64,000 bases of DNA from Tamarix chinensis. Taxonomy: Eukaryota; Streptophyta; Magnoliopsida; Caryophyllales; Tamaricaceae. The notes under the pieces were generated by a model. It made no database searches, was not told where the DNA came from, and saw only the letters and a program-made list of their open reading frames with translations. Both the position numbers and the translations under genes were made by a program. This document shows, piece after piece, positions 1-12,824 of the stretch. How positions within the stretch are numbered: position 1 is the first letter of the stretch; each line of letters starts with the position of its first letter. The DNA lies in the NCBI GenBank assembly GCA_030549775.1, contig CM060171.1, forward strand, positions 7,536,289 through 7,600,288, given 5' to 3'.

Positions 1-1750
1 ATGAATATGGATATATATATATATATATATATGGGTATGGATATTCCATACCTATATCCATACCTCAATCTAAAAGATATGTTTTTCCATTTTTCATTAG
101 AGTTGGCAAAATTGACACGACCCAACCCGCTCCACCCAACCCAACCCAACCTACACAAAACCCAACCTAACATGACCCATTAAATTCATTAACCCGACCT
201 GACCCAAATCTGACCCATTATGAACCCGATCGGCCACCAACTCGACCCGACTCGACGAAACCAGATTTAATATTAATTGGTTATGATAATAAAAAAATAC
301 ACATATTATTATTTATTTAAACCTTTTAAAAATATATTATTATTTAAATTTTATTTATTTTTCTTAGTTTTATTGTGAACTTACTTATTTACTAGTGATA
401 TTCTAATTTTATCAATTTTTTCGCATAAAAATACAATATTATAAAGCTGTAATAACAAACAAATAACAATTAATAACACATTATTAATCACATACTTATA
501 TGAATTTAAACTTAATGCTTGCTTACAAGGTTAATGATTTAGATTAATTTTGGTGGTTAATGTCCAATTCAACATAAATCTAAAGTGATTTGATCTAGGA
601 CTAGCTTGGTTCGAACCCAACCCTACCTGTCGACACCTTAAAGATCTAATTCGTCAAGTTAACCTAAACTTGACCCGTCTAATTAACTCAATCACGAAAT
701 CAAAAAAATAGGAGATTTATCGACCCAATCCTGATCCAATAAGGATATAAACGGGGTAGGTATGCCCATGGTTGTACCCATAATTGTACCCGTACTCAAA
801 TTTGTATCTATACAAGAACGGGTATCCACTTACATGTCCATATCTGTATCCATTGAATATTTGTTACATGACAAATAATCTATTTACCCATTAATGGATA
901 TTTTCTAGAGGACAAATCCGTTTAAAGTTAAGCTAAATGACAATTTTAACCATAATTTATGCTATATTTATTTTAAAAGTAAGGGTAAAAGGTAATCATA
1001 TATTGGGTAAATGAATATCGATATGGGTTTGGGTATGGGTATGGGTATGGGTATGGATAACCTATACCCGTATCCGATGGGTATTTTTTCCATTATTCAT
1101 ATCTATTTAAGTATCCAATGGATAAAACCCATCGTGTTTCGGATAAAATTTGCCCTATTTACATCCATAGATTTGATCTGACCCAAAATAATCCGAACCC
1201 GGACTCAAAACAACCCAAACTTAAACCAAACCTGATTCGACCTGATAAATTAACTCCATACAATATGGACCCAAATGACCCGACCCGACCCACAACCGAC
1301 CAACAAAGGAGAATGACCTACAAACAACCCGACCTGAGAATGACCTAACCCACTATAACCTGACCCAAAACTAATGTGCACAACCTAATTGTCACCTATA
1401 TCTTTCATATACATTTATCTATATTCGTTTAAGTATATGTCTGATAAAATTTATAGAATTTCAGATAAAATCCATCCCGTTTACATCTCTAGACCCAAAA
1501 AGCTAACCTAAAATAATTTGAACCTAGTCCAACTTGAATCTCAACTATCTCAAGCCAAACCTTACCCGACCCGATAAATTGTCTTGATATATTCCGAACC
1601 TACAACAACGTAAATTCGAATCGACCGAAATAATAAAATAATCTGAATTTAAAATGATTCGACTCGATCCACAATTGACGGATAAATAATCTGACCTAAA
1701 AATAAATCGAACCATTATAACCTAACCGGAGCCCGCTATAACACACGGCA
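1..1750. repeat. Degenerate CCCGACC / GGGTATGG low-complexity repeat
   Basis: Two blocks (about 110-260 and 1160-1750) are rich in CCCGACC, CCCAACC and TGACCC words. At 1019-1090 lies a short tandem of GGGTAT units (TGGGTATGGGTATGGG), with related words at 30-65 and 750-860. Between them is AT-rich DNA. The short ORFs here are by-products of the repeat and have no protein-like composition. The type is often found inside non-autonomous plant transposons, but I see no clear termini, so the class is left open. Confidence 0.6.
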
Positions 1751-1759
1751 TACACCATT

Positions 1760-1955
1760 ACACCGAAGAAGTTGCGCTACTCGAGGTATACTTGGGCTCA
1801 TCTTCTAGGTTGGTAGTAGCCTTTGCCAATTCATCAATGAGGTTGAACTGTTTTGACGATGGAATTAGTTACGTCATATATTTGGCTTCTATGGTCTATT
1901 ATTAGATAAGAAGGTATGTATTCCTAACTAAAATTTCATCGCAACTAACTTGCCC
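1760..1955 (-). pseudogene. Decayed gene-like fragment, copy 1
   Basis: Read on the minus strand this encodes a broken peptide containing CDIEGQVSCDEILVRN, then EAKYMT, then DELAKA and EPKYTS. The fragment at 51910-52125 on the plus strand gives the parallel peptide CDIEDQVGCSEILVRN ... EAKYMT ... DELARAFKLGSESKYT. Both have stops at equivalent places. Matching translated blocks in two distant copies suggest a shared coding ancestor or a transposon coding region. I do not recognise the protein. No flanking exon was found. Confidence 0.4.
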
Positions 1956-2360
1956 TTCTATATCACAAAAGCATATTCACTATGATCCATGCTTTTTTTT
2001 ACTGGTTTAGTCATCGTTACTGGTAGCTTAAACCAATTGGTCATGACTCACTGCATCTTGGTATGACATATTATCTAGCATCTATGTTTATAAAACATGT
2101 CTGTATTTCTCCCTTAAATTCAAAGATTAACAAAAGTAAGATAAAAAACACAACCCCTCCGGTGTTGTAAAACATGATCCATGTTTTTTATTATTAAAAA
2201 CAAGTCGAGAGTAGGAAATGAAACACAATCCTCCTATGCTTAGAAACAAGGGCCGTGTTTCTCTGTGAAGAATATTTATGCAATTTTTCGAAACACAACC
2301 ACACAATCATACAATGTTATGGTTATACTAAACCTAATCTGTTAAAATAGAGGCCATTAT

Positions 2361-2990
2361 GGCTCTAATACCAAATGTAAGACTGAATTTTATGACATAA
2401 ATTATAATAAAAAATTATGTATAATTTGTGCACAATCCATACAAAAAATTTTTACACCCTAATACATATTTTAATCACTCAATGTGTGGAATTTAAATAT
2501 GCAATACTTATTACGGATCTTTAGAAGTGTACCTCTAGCCATTGATGGGATTAATGATTTTGAATTCGAGATTTGCAATCTCTGGAGTGAAATTTTGCAG
2601 TTCCAAACCCTTTTCCTTAAATTTGATGGTACATACTACTAATGAGGTTTGACATTAGAGACTTTCCTTATATTTATTCGTATTCTTTGATTTATACAGA
2701 AATCGCTAAGAAAAGTGAAGAAATTATCTCTTCCTTACTCTCTAATGGATGTAAGTGTGTTTATACTCAAGAAAGTTCTTAGTTCTTGTAGAAAGAGAGA
2801 GGAGAAAATAAATTCTACAACACACCCATTATTCCACACCCAAGCTGCGTGCAAAATGATGTGTTGAACTTGGTTATGGTAGCCAATTTCATCTTTCCCT
2901 CTCTATTTTGAAAATCAGAATTTGAAATAAATTAATTATTCCTTTAATTAAAATATATTTTATTTTATTCTTCACATGACACACGCATAT
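2361..2990 (-). mobile_element. LTR end with tRNA-Met-like primer site (minus orientation)
   Basis: GGCTCTAATACCA at 2361-2373 is the reverse complement of a plant initiator-tRNA-Met primer-binding site (consensus TGGTATCAGAGCC, one mismatch). It is followed after two bases by TGTAAGACTG at 2376, a TG start as expected for the inner edge of a 5' LTR of an element on the minus strand. The internal region would lie to the left, but no polyprotein remains there. The outer LTR edge is not defined; 2990 is a guess at a change in sequence character. Confidence 0.35.
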
Positions 2991-2999
2991 ACTTGTATC

Positions 3000-3712
3000 C
3001 ATAATAGCTTAATTCTAATTCTACCATCAATAATTTGATAGAGTAATATAGGGATGGGTTTGATTGCTAACATATTACCATGTAATACAAAATTTATGGT
3101 CAAACTTTATATCAAATTTAATATGGACCATACCAAGGGTTAATATATACATTAAATATAAAATACATTATTTTATAAAATAATAACAATAATTTTATAA
3201 AACAAAAAAATATATTAACATCACCATGATGCTATTAAGAGCTAATATTTTATAAGATTTATATATATTCATAATCATAATTAATAATAATAAGAATAAA
3301 ATCGAAGGATAAATAACTTTTACTTGGTACTTTAATATTTAGTGAATTTTCTTATGATGACATAAGGATTTTTATTCTTTTAATTATTGGTTAATTTATT
3401 TTGTATTACAATTATTTCTTTTTAGAAGAATTTTGAATTTGAGTTTGGAATTTTTAGGAATTAAAAAGCATTTCCAAAATATCAGTATAAATATAATGTC
3501 TAGGATAAATTTAAGTTAAGTATCTTGATAGTTGGTCTAGTATTTACAAGTATCCATTATTTTGATAATTTTACATTTCAATTTTTTTAAAATACCTAAA
3601 TGGTAAAAATAATCACATTTTAATTTTATTTAGGTATTCAGATGAAGCTAAATTAAAATGTAAGAATAGTCTACCACATACCCCCATATTTTGATAAAAT
3701 TACATCATATAG
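3000..3712. other. AT-rich spacer without recognised features
   Basis: Very AT-rich DNA with short homopolymer runs. I see no ORF of note, RNA gene or repeat terminus in it. Confidence 0.4.
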
Positions 3713-6399
3713 TGTAACGGCCCTATTTTTTAATCCTATAAAATTTGATTTAAAAAGAATATTGCGAAGGTCAACACAAGAAATATGGAGTATTATCATC
3801 ACACCTAATATATGATAAAGACTATTATATATCTCATGCTAGGGGTAAGACTAAAAACTTGTCTAACAAACTTGAAACAAAATCTATACCAAAACATTGA
3901 ACCAAATAATCACTAATAAGATTAACAGAAAACTTGTCAAGCCATCATTGATAAATATACGGAGACCTTGTAAGGTTTAAATCTAGATTTCAAAATCTTA
4001 ACTAGAAAATATAAATATAAATTTTTGATTATAACACCAAATAAACTTCCAACACAATAACTTAAATCTTTTGTAATATTTATAGAAAAAATAGAAGACA
4101 AATGAGAAGTCTTAGTGGGACGGAAACTCCGGATAGACCTAATGCTTTGCTTAAACCAACACACAAAATTAAAATTTAGTATGAGAACCTATACACAGAT
4201 AACTAAACAAGTGCAACTTCAATACAATGATGTACTGAGTAAACCTTACTCAACATGTATCAATAACATGCCCACATTTTACATTTCATCATGATATAGG
4301 AAAAAAATTAGAGTTGATTAACATTCAATAACATAAACCATGTCGATGCCATGCCCACATATAACCACCCCATCATGACATAAGTAGTAAAACACGAATA
4401 AACATGCTATCATTTATGATGATAGAAAACATAAGAAGAACATGACCATATATCAATGTATAACTCATAGAAAACATATAATGTCAACTAGGCATGGATG
4501 ATAAATATATAAAATAGTAATATGAAATGTAGGACACCACATATTATTACAAGTGAAAAAAAAATTGAGTTCACAAACCACAAGAGAAAATCATGAATAC
4601 TAGCATGGTATCCTAATAAATATATGAAAAGACATCATAACATGAGTTCACTAAATAACATGGTATGATATAGAGATAGGGAAATGTGTGATAATAGATG
4701 ATCATGAAATCATATGAGCATATGTAAGAACAACATGAGTAACTTGTGATCATAGGATGAAAAGAGAAATGTGTGATCATAGTAATAACAAGGAAAGAAA
4801 TACATGCTAGTACATGAAACATATCTAAGCAGCGTAGTGTAAATAATAATATGCACTATGTGATACAATAACAATATCATAGGTTAAAGAAGAGAAGTCC
4901 ATATAAGGTCCACTAGTTATTTTGTTTCATATTTACGTTGTCACATAATGCACCACAATCCATATTTTATCTAAGAGGAAACAAACTAAAGTCAAAGCAC
5001 TAATGAATAAGGCACAATTCCAAACCTCTATAGTTAATTAAGTACACTAAAGCCATTGAACAACACTCTATTCTTAAGTATGTATACCCCTTATAGGACC
5101 CATGTGTTAACTATAGAATAGAAAGAGTCTTACTACACGCTAACAGTGTTGTACAACTGCATATAGAAATAGGGAATGCATCCACTACCAACCCTAACTT
5201 AAAGGTTATCCTGAGGTTATTCGCTTAAATTCCAATCTCACTCTTACACTTGAATTATTAGTAGATTTATAATATATGTTATTTCCATAATATCATAAAA
5301 TCTACACTTGGTAATACATAATAACTTTCATTTAAACATGCCACAGAGAGTTATCGACTCACTTATCAAAGATTTAACATATATCATACTCATTATAACT
5401 CACTACACTAAACATGTTTTAGGTTCAACACATATTTTTTCTCAACTATCACGCCTATGTTTGAAACTAGCATACATGCTTATGGTATAGAAAAAGAGGA
5501 AAGAATCATGTTAACCCATAATTTTCTATCTACTATGTGTTTAAACAAGTGTACCTATTATTCTATGCTTAAGAAACTATGGAAAATAGGAAGTTTGACT
5601 AGATTCTTAGATTTATTGAATGCAATCCTATATCGATAATGGAAAACATAAGGACTATGTTAGAAAAACTAATCAAAGAAAGAAAATGATAGAAATAAGA
5701 AAATTTTATGAAAAAACAAACTTAAATGATTAGGTTTAACAACCATCAAGTTAGAAACACAATTTAATAGATTGATAATCAAGACTAATAATCAACTAGG
5801 TAGAAGAGTTAAAAATTATAGTTTTAAGCCCAAAACACAAATTTGGTCAATTATTTTCTAAATTATTGAAATTGGTGGTTCATTCATGAAGTTAAGCCTA
5901 TATAAAGAATATCACACAATCAATTTAACAAAATAACCTAAGGTTCAATAAAATTTCAAATCCGTAAAAGTTTTAACCTAAACATCTAATTCCAATTGAT
6001 TTTGCATAACTTCTCAAATTGACACTGTCAACAGGAAATTTAATATATTTAAAAGTGTTATACATAATAAGTTGGTAAAATAGCTTAACATTAGACAAGT
6101 CTAAGCTATGTAGATAAACCAAGATAAAAACTATGGTCCTTAAAATCATTCAAATTAACACAACCCATTCCAACCAAAATAAACATACAACACATTCAAA
6201 TCCATAGCAACCATCTATGTATGTTAAATTAAGCCATACCATACAAATAAAGTAGAAAATGAAAAGGAGGGTTCAAAAAGTATACCACTAAATTTGGATC
6301 CAAGACAGAGGTAAATCTTAGTTGATGCATCCACTATCATCATGTGCTAAATCTTGATGGTTGTGAGGGTGCCTCCATCATCATCGTTGGGAAGTGGTG
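3713..6399 (-). mobile_element. Long LTR-like unit (left part), minus orientation, interrupted at 6400
   Basis: Starts TGTAACGGCCC, the complement of a GGGCCGTTACA LTR end. It contains TACTGAGTA followed by AAACCTTACTCA (4235-4255), a motif shared in both orientations with the units at 6400-11027 and 13600-16788. A stretch at 5080-5140 is, in reverse complement, related to the GGGTATCAATA..TTAAGAATTAG block of the units at 22.9 and 31.1 kb. The unit is interrupted by the element at 6400-11027 and resumes at 11028. No protein-coding segment is visible; the short ORFs at 3937-5639 are not protein-like. The far end (about 11.6-12.2 kb) is not defined. Confidence 0.45.
6395..6399. repeat. Target-site duplication TGGTG, left copy
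   Basis: TGGTG lies directly before the TGTAACACCCC end of the 6400-11027 element and recurs at 11028-11032 directly after its other end (GCATTTCA). A five-base duplication is usual for Ty3/gypsy integration. Confidence 0.75.
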
Positions 6400-7083
6400 T
6401 GTAACACCCCAAAATTCACTAAATTTTTTTTTTCTTAAAAGCGGAAGCAATTAAATTAGAAGCACTGAAAACCTATGAATTCTGGAAGTGTTACCGCCAC
6501 ACTTAGTACCAGACCGGTTCTCTCCGACCGTCCCGGTACCAAGTGCTAAGGCTAAGAAAAGAAATAATCAATACAATTCAATTTCCAAATAAGCATTAAA
6601 CGGTTGTAAAACAAAATCAGAGTACGCATCAAGAAATGTAATTCATTTCCAAAAGAGAATTAAACTTACAACCGATAAAAGATTAACAAAAAGAATTAGA
6701 GTCATATAAAGACTATGATATGGCCACAACTCTCTTGAATCTCGAGCCAAACATGCTCAACACTCAGCCCCAACTGATATTTCGCCCACCTGCATAAATT
6801 CAGAAGGCATACTACTCGTGGGAATGAGCAGCACCCATGAAAAGGGTGATCAGTACGTTACGTACTGAGTAAGGTAACCGATCACTAAGGCCGACACATA
6901 AGCACACAATCCATGCAGAATAATAACAGGGCATAATTCAACATAACAACATAAAGGTATATGAACAATTTAGGTAAGAGTACAAAAGCCCAATCATAGT
7001 CCAGATTAATTATTTAATTAAACTTTTATCGGAATTCGATTCACACCATGCCTTTTATCAAATCCATGTAATCACAGGAACAC

Positions 7084-7425
7084 CCCACTATTTTAGCCGG
7101 TGGGTCGGTCACTTGCGGGACAAGGTCCACACCACTATTATTTGCCGGTGGACCGGTCACTTGCGGGACAATGTCCACACCACTATTATTTGCCGGTGGA
7201 CCGGTCTGGCTCCTGCTCACATGGGGTTCCACTGTAAGTAATTAATATCTTTTAAGTGTCTTTAACAATCTCGGGTTCGTTTTTATTGAGCTCGAGTCCC
7301 CCACTATTATTCGCCGGTGGACCGGACACTTGCGGGACAAAGTCCACACCACTATTATTTGCCGGTGGACCGGTCTCAAATAGGGTAATAACCCTAACCA
7401 CTATTCCTAACCGGTGGATAGGTTG
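7084..7425. repeat. 48-bp minisatellite with CCGGTGG core
   Basis: Units begin CACTATTATTTGCCGGTGG and continue with GACCGGTCACTTGCGGGACA. Starts near 7086, 7133 and 7181 give a period of 47-48 bases. A second block with starts near 7303 and 7351 follows a short spacer, and a decayed unit lies near 7400. The same CCACCGGATAATAATAGTGG core recurs in reverse orientation at 15750-16150, so the repeat belongs to the LTR family and not to this copy alone. The overlapping ORFs on both strands arise from the repeat. Confidence 0.8.
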
Positions 7426-7959
7426 GACCCGGCTCAATAATATTTCGCTTTAAGTGATTAATATCTTAAATATTTTATTCAAAGATTTCACCCTGGTCAT
7501 GCATGAATCAACACACATCACAAATCACAATTACTCTTTAATCACCAAATATACTTGATACGACAAAAACCCTAACCAGTTGCACCAAACCCTAATTATC
7601 CACATGAACCCTAGCTCGGTTTCCTACGCACCCATATAATGCTCCACGCACTATTTTCCCTTCAAATGTTCAATCACCCAAACAACACTTACATTAATTT
7701 CCTCAAATCCCAAATCCGCGTTCTATACGTAAACTTCACTCTCATACAAACTTTACACATCCCGTGCAATTATTAACTTCCATGCAAACCCTAATACCAC
7801 CATACAACCATTAACCATTATGCAAAACCCAAAATCTCATCATACAAAACCCGAAATTCAGTCCACATAACCCAAAGATCCATTCATACCAAACCCTAGA
7901 TTCAAACCATATAAAACCCAAAGATTTTTCCACATAATACAATTGATTAGATTCTCTCC

Positions 7960-8330
7960 TTTCATAACCACAAATTAGATTCTACCATCCAAGACCATAA
8001 GTTAGATTCTTCCCCATAAAATCATAAATTAGAATCTCCCAAGCAAAACCATAGATTGGATTCTCCCAAACAAATCATAAATTATATTCTCCCAATCAAA
8101 TCATAAATTAAATTCTTCCATACAAACCATATATTAATTTCTCTCACATAAAATCATACCAAACCATAAATTAAACTTCCCCATATAAAACCATAAATTG
8201 GATTTTACCAGACAAATCATAAATTAGATTCTCCCAATTAAACAATAATTCGATTCTCCCATATAACATCATAGATTACATTCTTCCAAATAAAACCATG
8301 CAATAGATTATTCCTCATAAATTCATAAAA
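7960..8330. repeat. Degenerate tandem repeat, about 32-38 bp period
   Basis: Repeated CATAAATTAGATTCTCCCA-type units separated by A/C-rich spacers run through this interval with frequent point changes and length variation. It lies inside the 6400-11027 element. No coding potential. Confidence 0.55.
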
Positions 8331-8833
8331 TTAGGTCAACTCACTTCCCTTAGTCAACTTCTTTCTCCATCCTCATTTTCATCCTTTCTCCCACATAAAA
8401 TCATATCAACATCCTCACATGCATGTCTTACAGGGTCATACACAAATAATACACAAGCCATACGAAAACACACTTCAACTCCATGTCATAGCATATACAG
8501 CATAATTAATAATCATAAACATATAATGCATAACATACGAGGCACCCAATGCACATTAGCACCTAAAAGGCCTTAGCACCCCTTACCTGAAACGACACCG
8601 GTCTTGGAGCACGTTCCTACGCCTCCTTAGGGCTTAGAACAAATAATAACATATGAATAAAATAACCTTAACAAAATTCTAACTTTGCTAAAGACATAAG
8701 AATAATAGAGATATTATAAACCTCGGTAATATAGGGTTAAAGACTTTACCCTAATAATAACAATGATACTAATATAATAATATCAAAATTAATAAAACTA
8801 CTATCAATGAGAATATAAATAATAATAACAATA

Positions 8834-8862
8834 ATAACAACAACAACAACAACAACAACAAC

Positions 8863-8911
<49 letters not shown>
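8834..8911. repeat. CAA and AAT trinucleotide microsatellite
   Basis: A CAA tract (8834-8862) passes directly into an AAT tract (8863-8911). It lies in the long AT-rich part of the 6400-11027 element. Confidence 0.9.
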
Positions 8912-8915
<4 letters not shown>

Positions 8916-9911
8916 TAAAAATATCATATAAGTTTTCAAATAACTAATGACTCACCATTTATTTAATATTAATAATAAAATTAATAACATATATAATAAT
9001 ATTGAAATAATAAAGATAATGATAATATTATTATTAATGGTTATAAGAATAGTAGAAACCATAATACTAAAATAAATAAGTGTGAATGTTAATACAAAAT
9101 TAGGGCCTAATATTTTCCAGAATAATTAATAAAATGATAATAATAATTATTCTAATAATTATAATATTAATAATAATAAGAAGAAGAAGAAGAAGAATGA
9201 TAATAATCCCATAATAATTCAATTAATCACTTAAAAATCGAAACTAACAATAATATTGTTTTATTACCACTCTCCACCCTGCAAGTAAAATTCAGAATAA
9301 AATTTCTCATCAAATAATAATAAAACATATTAAGAATATAAATATTAAGAATAATAATAATGGTAATTATATGCAAATAATTGAAATAAATTAAATCAAG
9401 GCATATACTAATATGGAAAATGGTTGAGAGGGTCTAGGGTTCAACCTTAAGCCGGTGGGGATGGGCGTCACCGGCGGTGGTTCACGGCGGCAGCGACGGT
9501 TTCCGGAAAAATAGAAGAAAAGAGGGAAAGATGAATGTTGGGAAAAATATAGGGAGAATTGAGGTGGTATAAGAGGTGTTTATTGTTTCCCAAGAGTAGA
9601 GGGACAAAATGATGGTGGTGGTGCAGCCAAAGGTGGCGGCGCACGGCGGTGGAAGGCGGTTTAAGGCTTCGGGGTCAAAATTCCGGCGAGAACGAGCATC
9701 CAACTTGACACGGCTATGGAGGCTCGTGCAAGAAGAATCGAGAGGCAAAAATAGTTTGGTTAACTAGAGGAATTTTCAGGAAAGAGAATGAAATGTTTCG
9801 GTGGCGCTAATGTTGGCTGAAGGCGGAGGAACAGACGTCTGAAGTTGGGGTGGCGGCAGCTCGGGCCGAGGGTTTCGGGGAAGAAAAACTCTAAAAACTC
9901 CTATAACAAGG

Positions 9912-9920
9912 CTATTTATA
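9912..9920 (-). promoter_or_regulatory. Putative LTR TATA box
   Basis: The minus strand reads CTATAAATAG in a GC- and C/T-rich context. It lies about 1.1 kb from the TG start of the LTR on that strand. The related unit 13600-16788 has TATAAATA in a similar C/T-rich zone. Both fit a Pol II start inside an LTR. Inference from sequence only. Confidence 0.45.
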
Positions 9921-11027
9921 GATGGTGGATGGGATAATGAGGGGCTGGAGGTCGACATGGAAGTGTTAAATGCAAGAATTTGGGTGGCCGGTGGCAGAAA
10001 ATGGTCGGGCACCGTTTGGTTGGGTTCGAAGTTTTCGCGACGTTAGGGAGAGGAAACGAGCGAGGGATAACGTCAAATAATTATGCCAATTTATTTCTGG
10101 AGTTAAGAGGAAGGCAATGAGACAAGAAACGACCGGTATTATTGACCATAACCGGAGATGCCATTGACGGGGTCGAAGGTGCAGCAGCGTCGACGGAGGA
10201 GGAAGGAGGAAGAAGGAAGAAGGAAGGGAGGCGGCCGGTCGGCCGAGGAAAGAAAGAAAAAGGGGAGAACCGGTCCGGTTCGCGCGCGGTCGAGGAGGCG
10301 TTAAATGAAATGATGAGCTTTAGCTTAAACTAAGTTAAAACGCGGCGCGGAATGGGGCGGAAGAAGGGCGACAGGCCCGAGGGGTAACGGATTAAATGGA
10401 ACGACGAGTTTCGGCGACAAACGGAACAAAACGCGGCGTTGAGTTGGCAGAAGAAACAGCCGCGCGGGCTGGGCTGAAGAAGGAAGAAAAAAAGAAAAGA
10501 AGAACTGGGCCGCGAGCTGGCCCAGTTCGGCGAGAAGAATAGGAAAAAGAAAAAGAAAGAAAAAGAAAAAGGGAAAAAGGAAAGGAGAAATAAAATAGGT
10601 TAGGCCCAATTAAATTAATCTAAATATTTAGGATATTTAAAAATAATAACATTTAAATAAAATAATATTTAAATCCCTTTTTAGGCTAAATTAGGATTTT
10701 TAAAAGACTTTCCATAAATTCCATTTTAATTAGCAAAACACCCTAATTTTATTCCATTAAATTATTTATAAAATTAATATTAATTTGAAACTATTTTCTC
10801 CTCATTATTTTAAATAAAATAATTTATTTAGTTAATTTCTAAAATACAAATCCTTAATTAGCTAAAATACCCAATTTCTCTTAATTAACATACTTATAAA
10901 TTTATCCTTGATTTTCCCTAATTAATTTCCTTTTATTTTAATCAAAATAATTTATTTAATTAATATTTATGATAAAATCTCATTTAAATATAATATTTAA
11001 GATTATAATTTTTTTCGGGGCATTTCA

Positions 11028-12180
11028 TGGTGTGTAGGGAAAGTTACCACTATCCCTATTGTTGCAGCTGGTTACATCATTGTTTGTTGTTTTTCATCAT
11101 TGATTTAGTTGTTTTTGGAGTTGGCTTACAATGACATGATATGGTGGTTTGGAGGTGTGAAGGTCAAGTTCAACAATATTGAAGCAAGGTAAAGTGACTT
11201 TCTCTACACCATTGCTCGCATTGGTTTACTATAGAACTAGCTGGTTGTTGTAGTGTTTGTTTGTGTCATCCCTATCTTATATTGGTTGCTCCACCAATCT
11301 TGTCACCTAGTTCTAGTGGTTCATGGCTAGAGATGGAGGGAGTGGAGCTTATTTAAAGGTGGAAGAAAACAAAGGAGTAAAAGGTGTGGGGCATATAGGC
11401 CCACATGACAAGTGACAACAAGAAAGAAGAGAAAAAAAAGGGGGATGGGGTTCTTAGTGTTAGTAGATTAGTTTTTTTACAATATATATTTAAAAGGACT
11501 AAAATAAAATAAATATATGATAAAATATAGTTAAAAGAGAAGTTCAATCAAGATAAAAATTTACCAATTTTCATTAATAAATAGCTTTTAAAAGAAAAAA
11601 AGGCTTAAGTGGTAAACATTTTTATTTAAAATAATTCATAAAAATTTTCTAAAATTTAAATACGATTAAAAATTGCTTTTATAAAAATTTTTTGACCTTA
11701 AATAATTCAAAATATTTTATAAAATATCCTCCATGAAACAAAATGGAAAAACATCTAAGGGAATAATTTTAGAAGAAATAAATATAAATAAGTGGTGGAA
11801 ACCTTTTTAATTTTATTTTGAAGGATCTTATCTTATAGACCTAGTAAACATAAATAATTTCAAAGGAAAAAAAATATTTGATATGAATATAAATTGTTAA
11901 AATAAATTTACGAATTTAAAAGAAACTTTATAAGTTAAAATAATTTATTTTTTAATGAAATTTAACTCTAAAATAAATTCTTAATCACACGGTGAAGTCA
12001 TAATACAAAATGAATTTAAAATATAAGAAACTAAATTTAGTAAAATTATTGTTGGTAATGAATTTATCTAGACTTATCTAGAATGACAGACTATTAATTA
12101 AAATTTATAATAAATTTGAAATCATTAATAAAATTATAAAACAAACAGATAAAACAAAATTTTTAATAATATGTAATGCT
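11028..12180 (-). mobile_element. Right part of the LTR-like unit that hosts the 4.6-kb element
   Basis: The sequence resumes after the duplicated TGGTG at 11028. It includes a TTTAAATA TATA-like word on the minus strand near 11350 and then a long AT-rich stretch like the start zone of the other LTR units. The right boundary is uncertain. The short ORF at 11353-11547 is low-complexity and not supported as a gene. Confidence 0.35.
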
Positions 12181-12251
12181 ATGCAAAGGCATGCTTAAAT
12201 TATACACCTTGATATGTGTATGTGAGTATGCTAGATTAGGGTTTTATGTTT

Positions 12252-12818
12252 TAAGTTAAGTAACCATGAAGTTCTTTAAAGAGAAGTTTTCTGAAAAGAC
12301 AGTCTACCTTATTGATATAGGTAGTCTTATTAATCCTTTAAGTCTATACTATTCACCACAAAGTTGAGTGTATTAAATAGACCCCACTCAAAACACAAGG
12401 TCATCATTGTGCCTTGACTATTAGCTATGTCATTACATCCTATCCCAATAATTGTCCCACTAAGTGACTCATTGGCTCATCTAAGTTAATCTCACAATTG
12501 TGGTATTTCTTTGACTCTATTTAGTAATGCCCTCGCACAACAATCGTCGGTAATTACATGGAGCACTTTCAAGATTAATGATTGAACCTATAGATCAGCA
12601 TGAGTCTTTTTAGCGTGTTTTTTTTTATCAACTCATACACATCCTAGAAAAATTTCCAAAAGGCCACCCATCCTAAAATTACTCCAAGTCAATCATGCTT
12701 AGTTGGGAAGTTCTTTAAGGATAAGTTTTCTTAAAATAAGGTATACCTTGTTGATATAGGTAGTATTATTAATCCTATTAAACCTCAACTATCCACCACT
12801 AATTTAGAGGTATTATAG
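12252..12818 (-). mobile_element. Decayed Cassandra-type element
   Basis: The LTR at about 12533-12818 carries the 5S-like core in reverse orientation (CCACCCATCCTAAAATTACT, then AAGGTATACC). A partial LTR lies at about 12252-12376, and between them is about 155 bp matching the Cassandra spacer (GCCTTGACTATTAGC, CTCATTGGCTCATC). The primer-site region near 12510-12530 is degraded. Terminal bases are mutated (GTAATGCCC, GGTATTATA). Many substitutions relative to the copies at 27.6-29.8 kb indicate an older insertion. Confidence 0.7.
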
Positions 12819-12824
12819 GATTGG

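Larger units (their letters stand above)
6400..11027 (-). mobile_element. 4.6-kb probable solo LTR of a gypsy-type element (minus orientation)
   Basis: On the minus strand the unit begins TGAAATGCCCCG (11027) and ends GGGGTGTTACA (6400). It has TG...CA ends and a perfect 5-bp target duplication, TGGTG. It holds a TATA box in a C/T-rich promoter zone, a 48-bp minisatellite, a TACTCAGTACG motif (6860-6880) and an AAT microsatellite. No gag or pol segment, internal primer site or second terminal sequence pair is visible, so a solo LTR fits best. A non-coding large derivative with degenerate LTRs is the alternative. The GC-rich, purine-rich block at 9430-10600 produces spurious ORFs on both strands (9482-9748, 9776-10012, 10142-10333, 10325-10609) and looks like promoter or 5' leader sequence rather than a gene. 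Confidence 0.7.

Noticed and set aside
9482..10609. Several GC-rich ORFs on both strands
   Set aside because: They overlap in conflicting frames in a purine-rich block within the 4.6-kb LTR unit; none has a domain or consistent composition.
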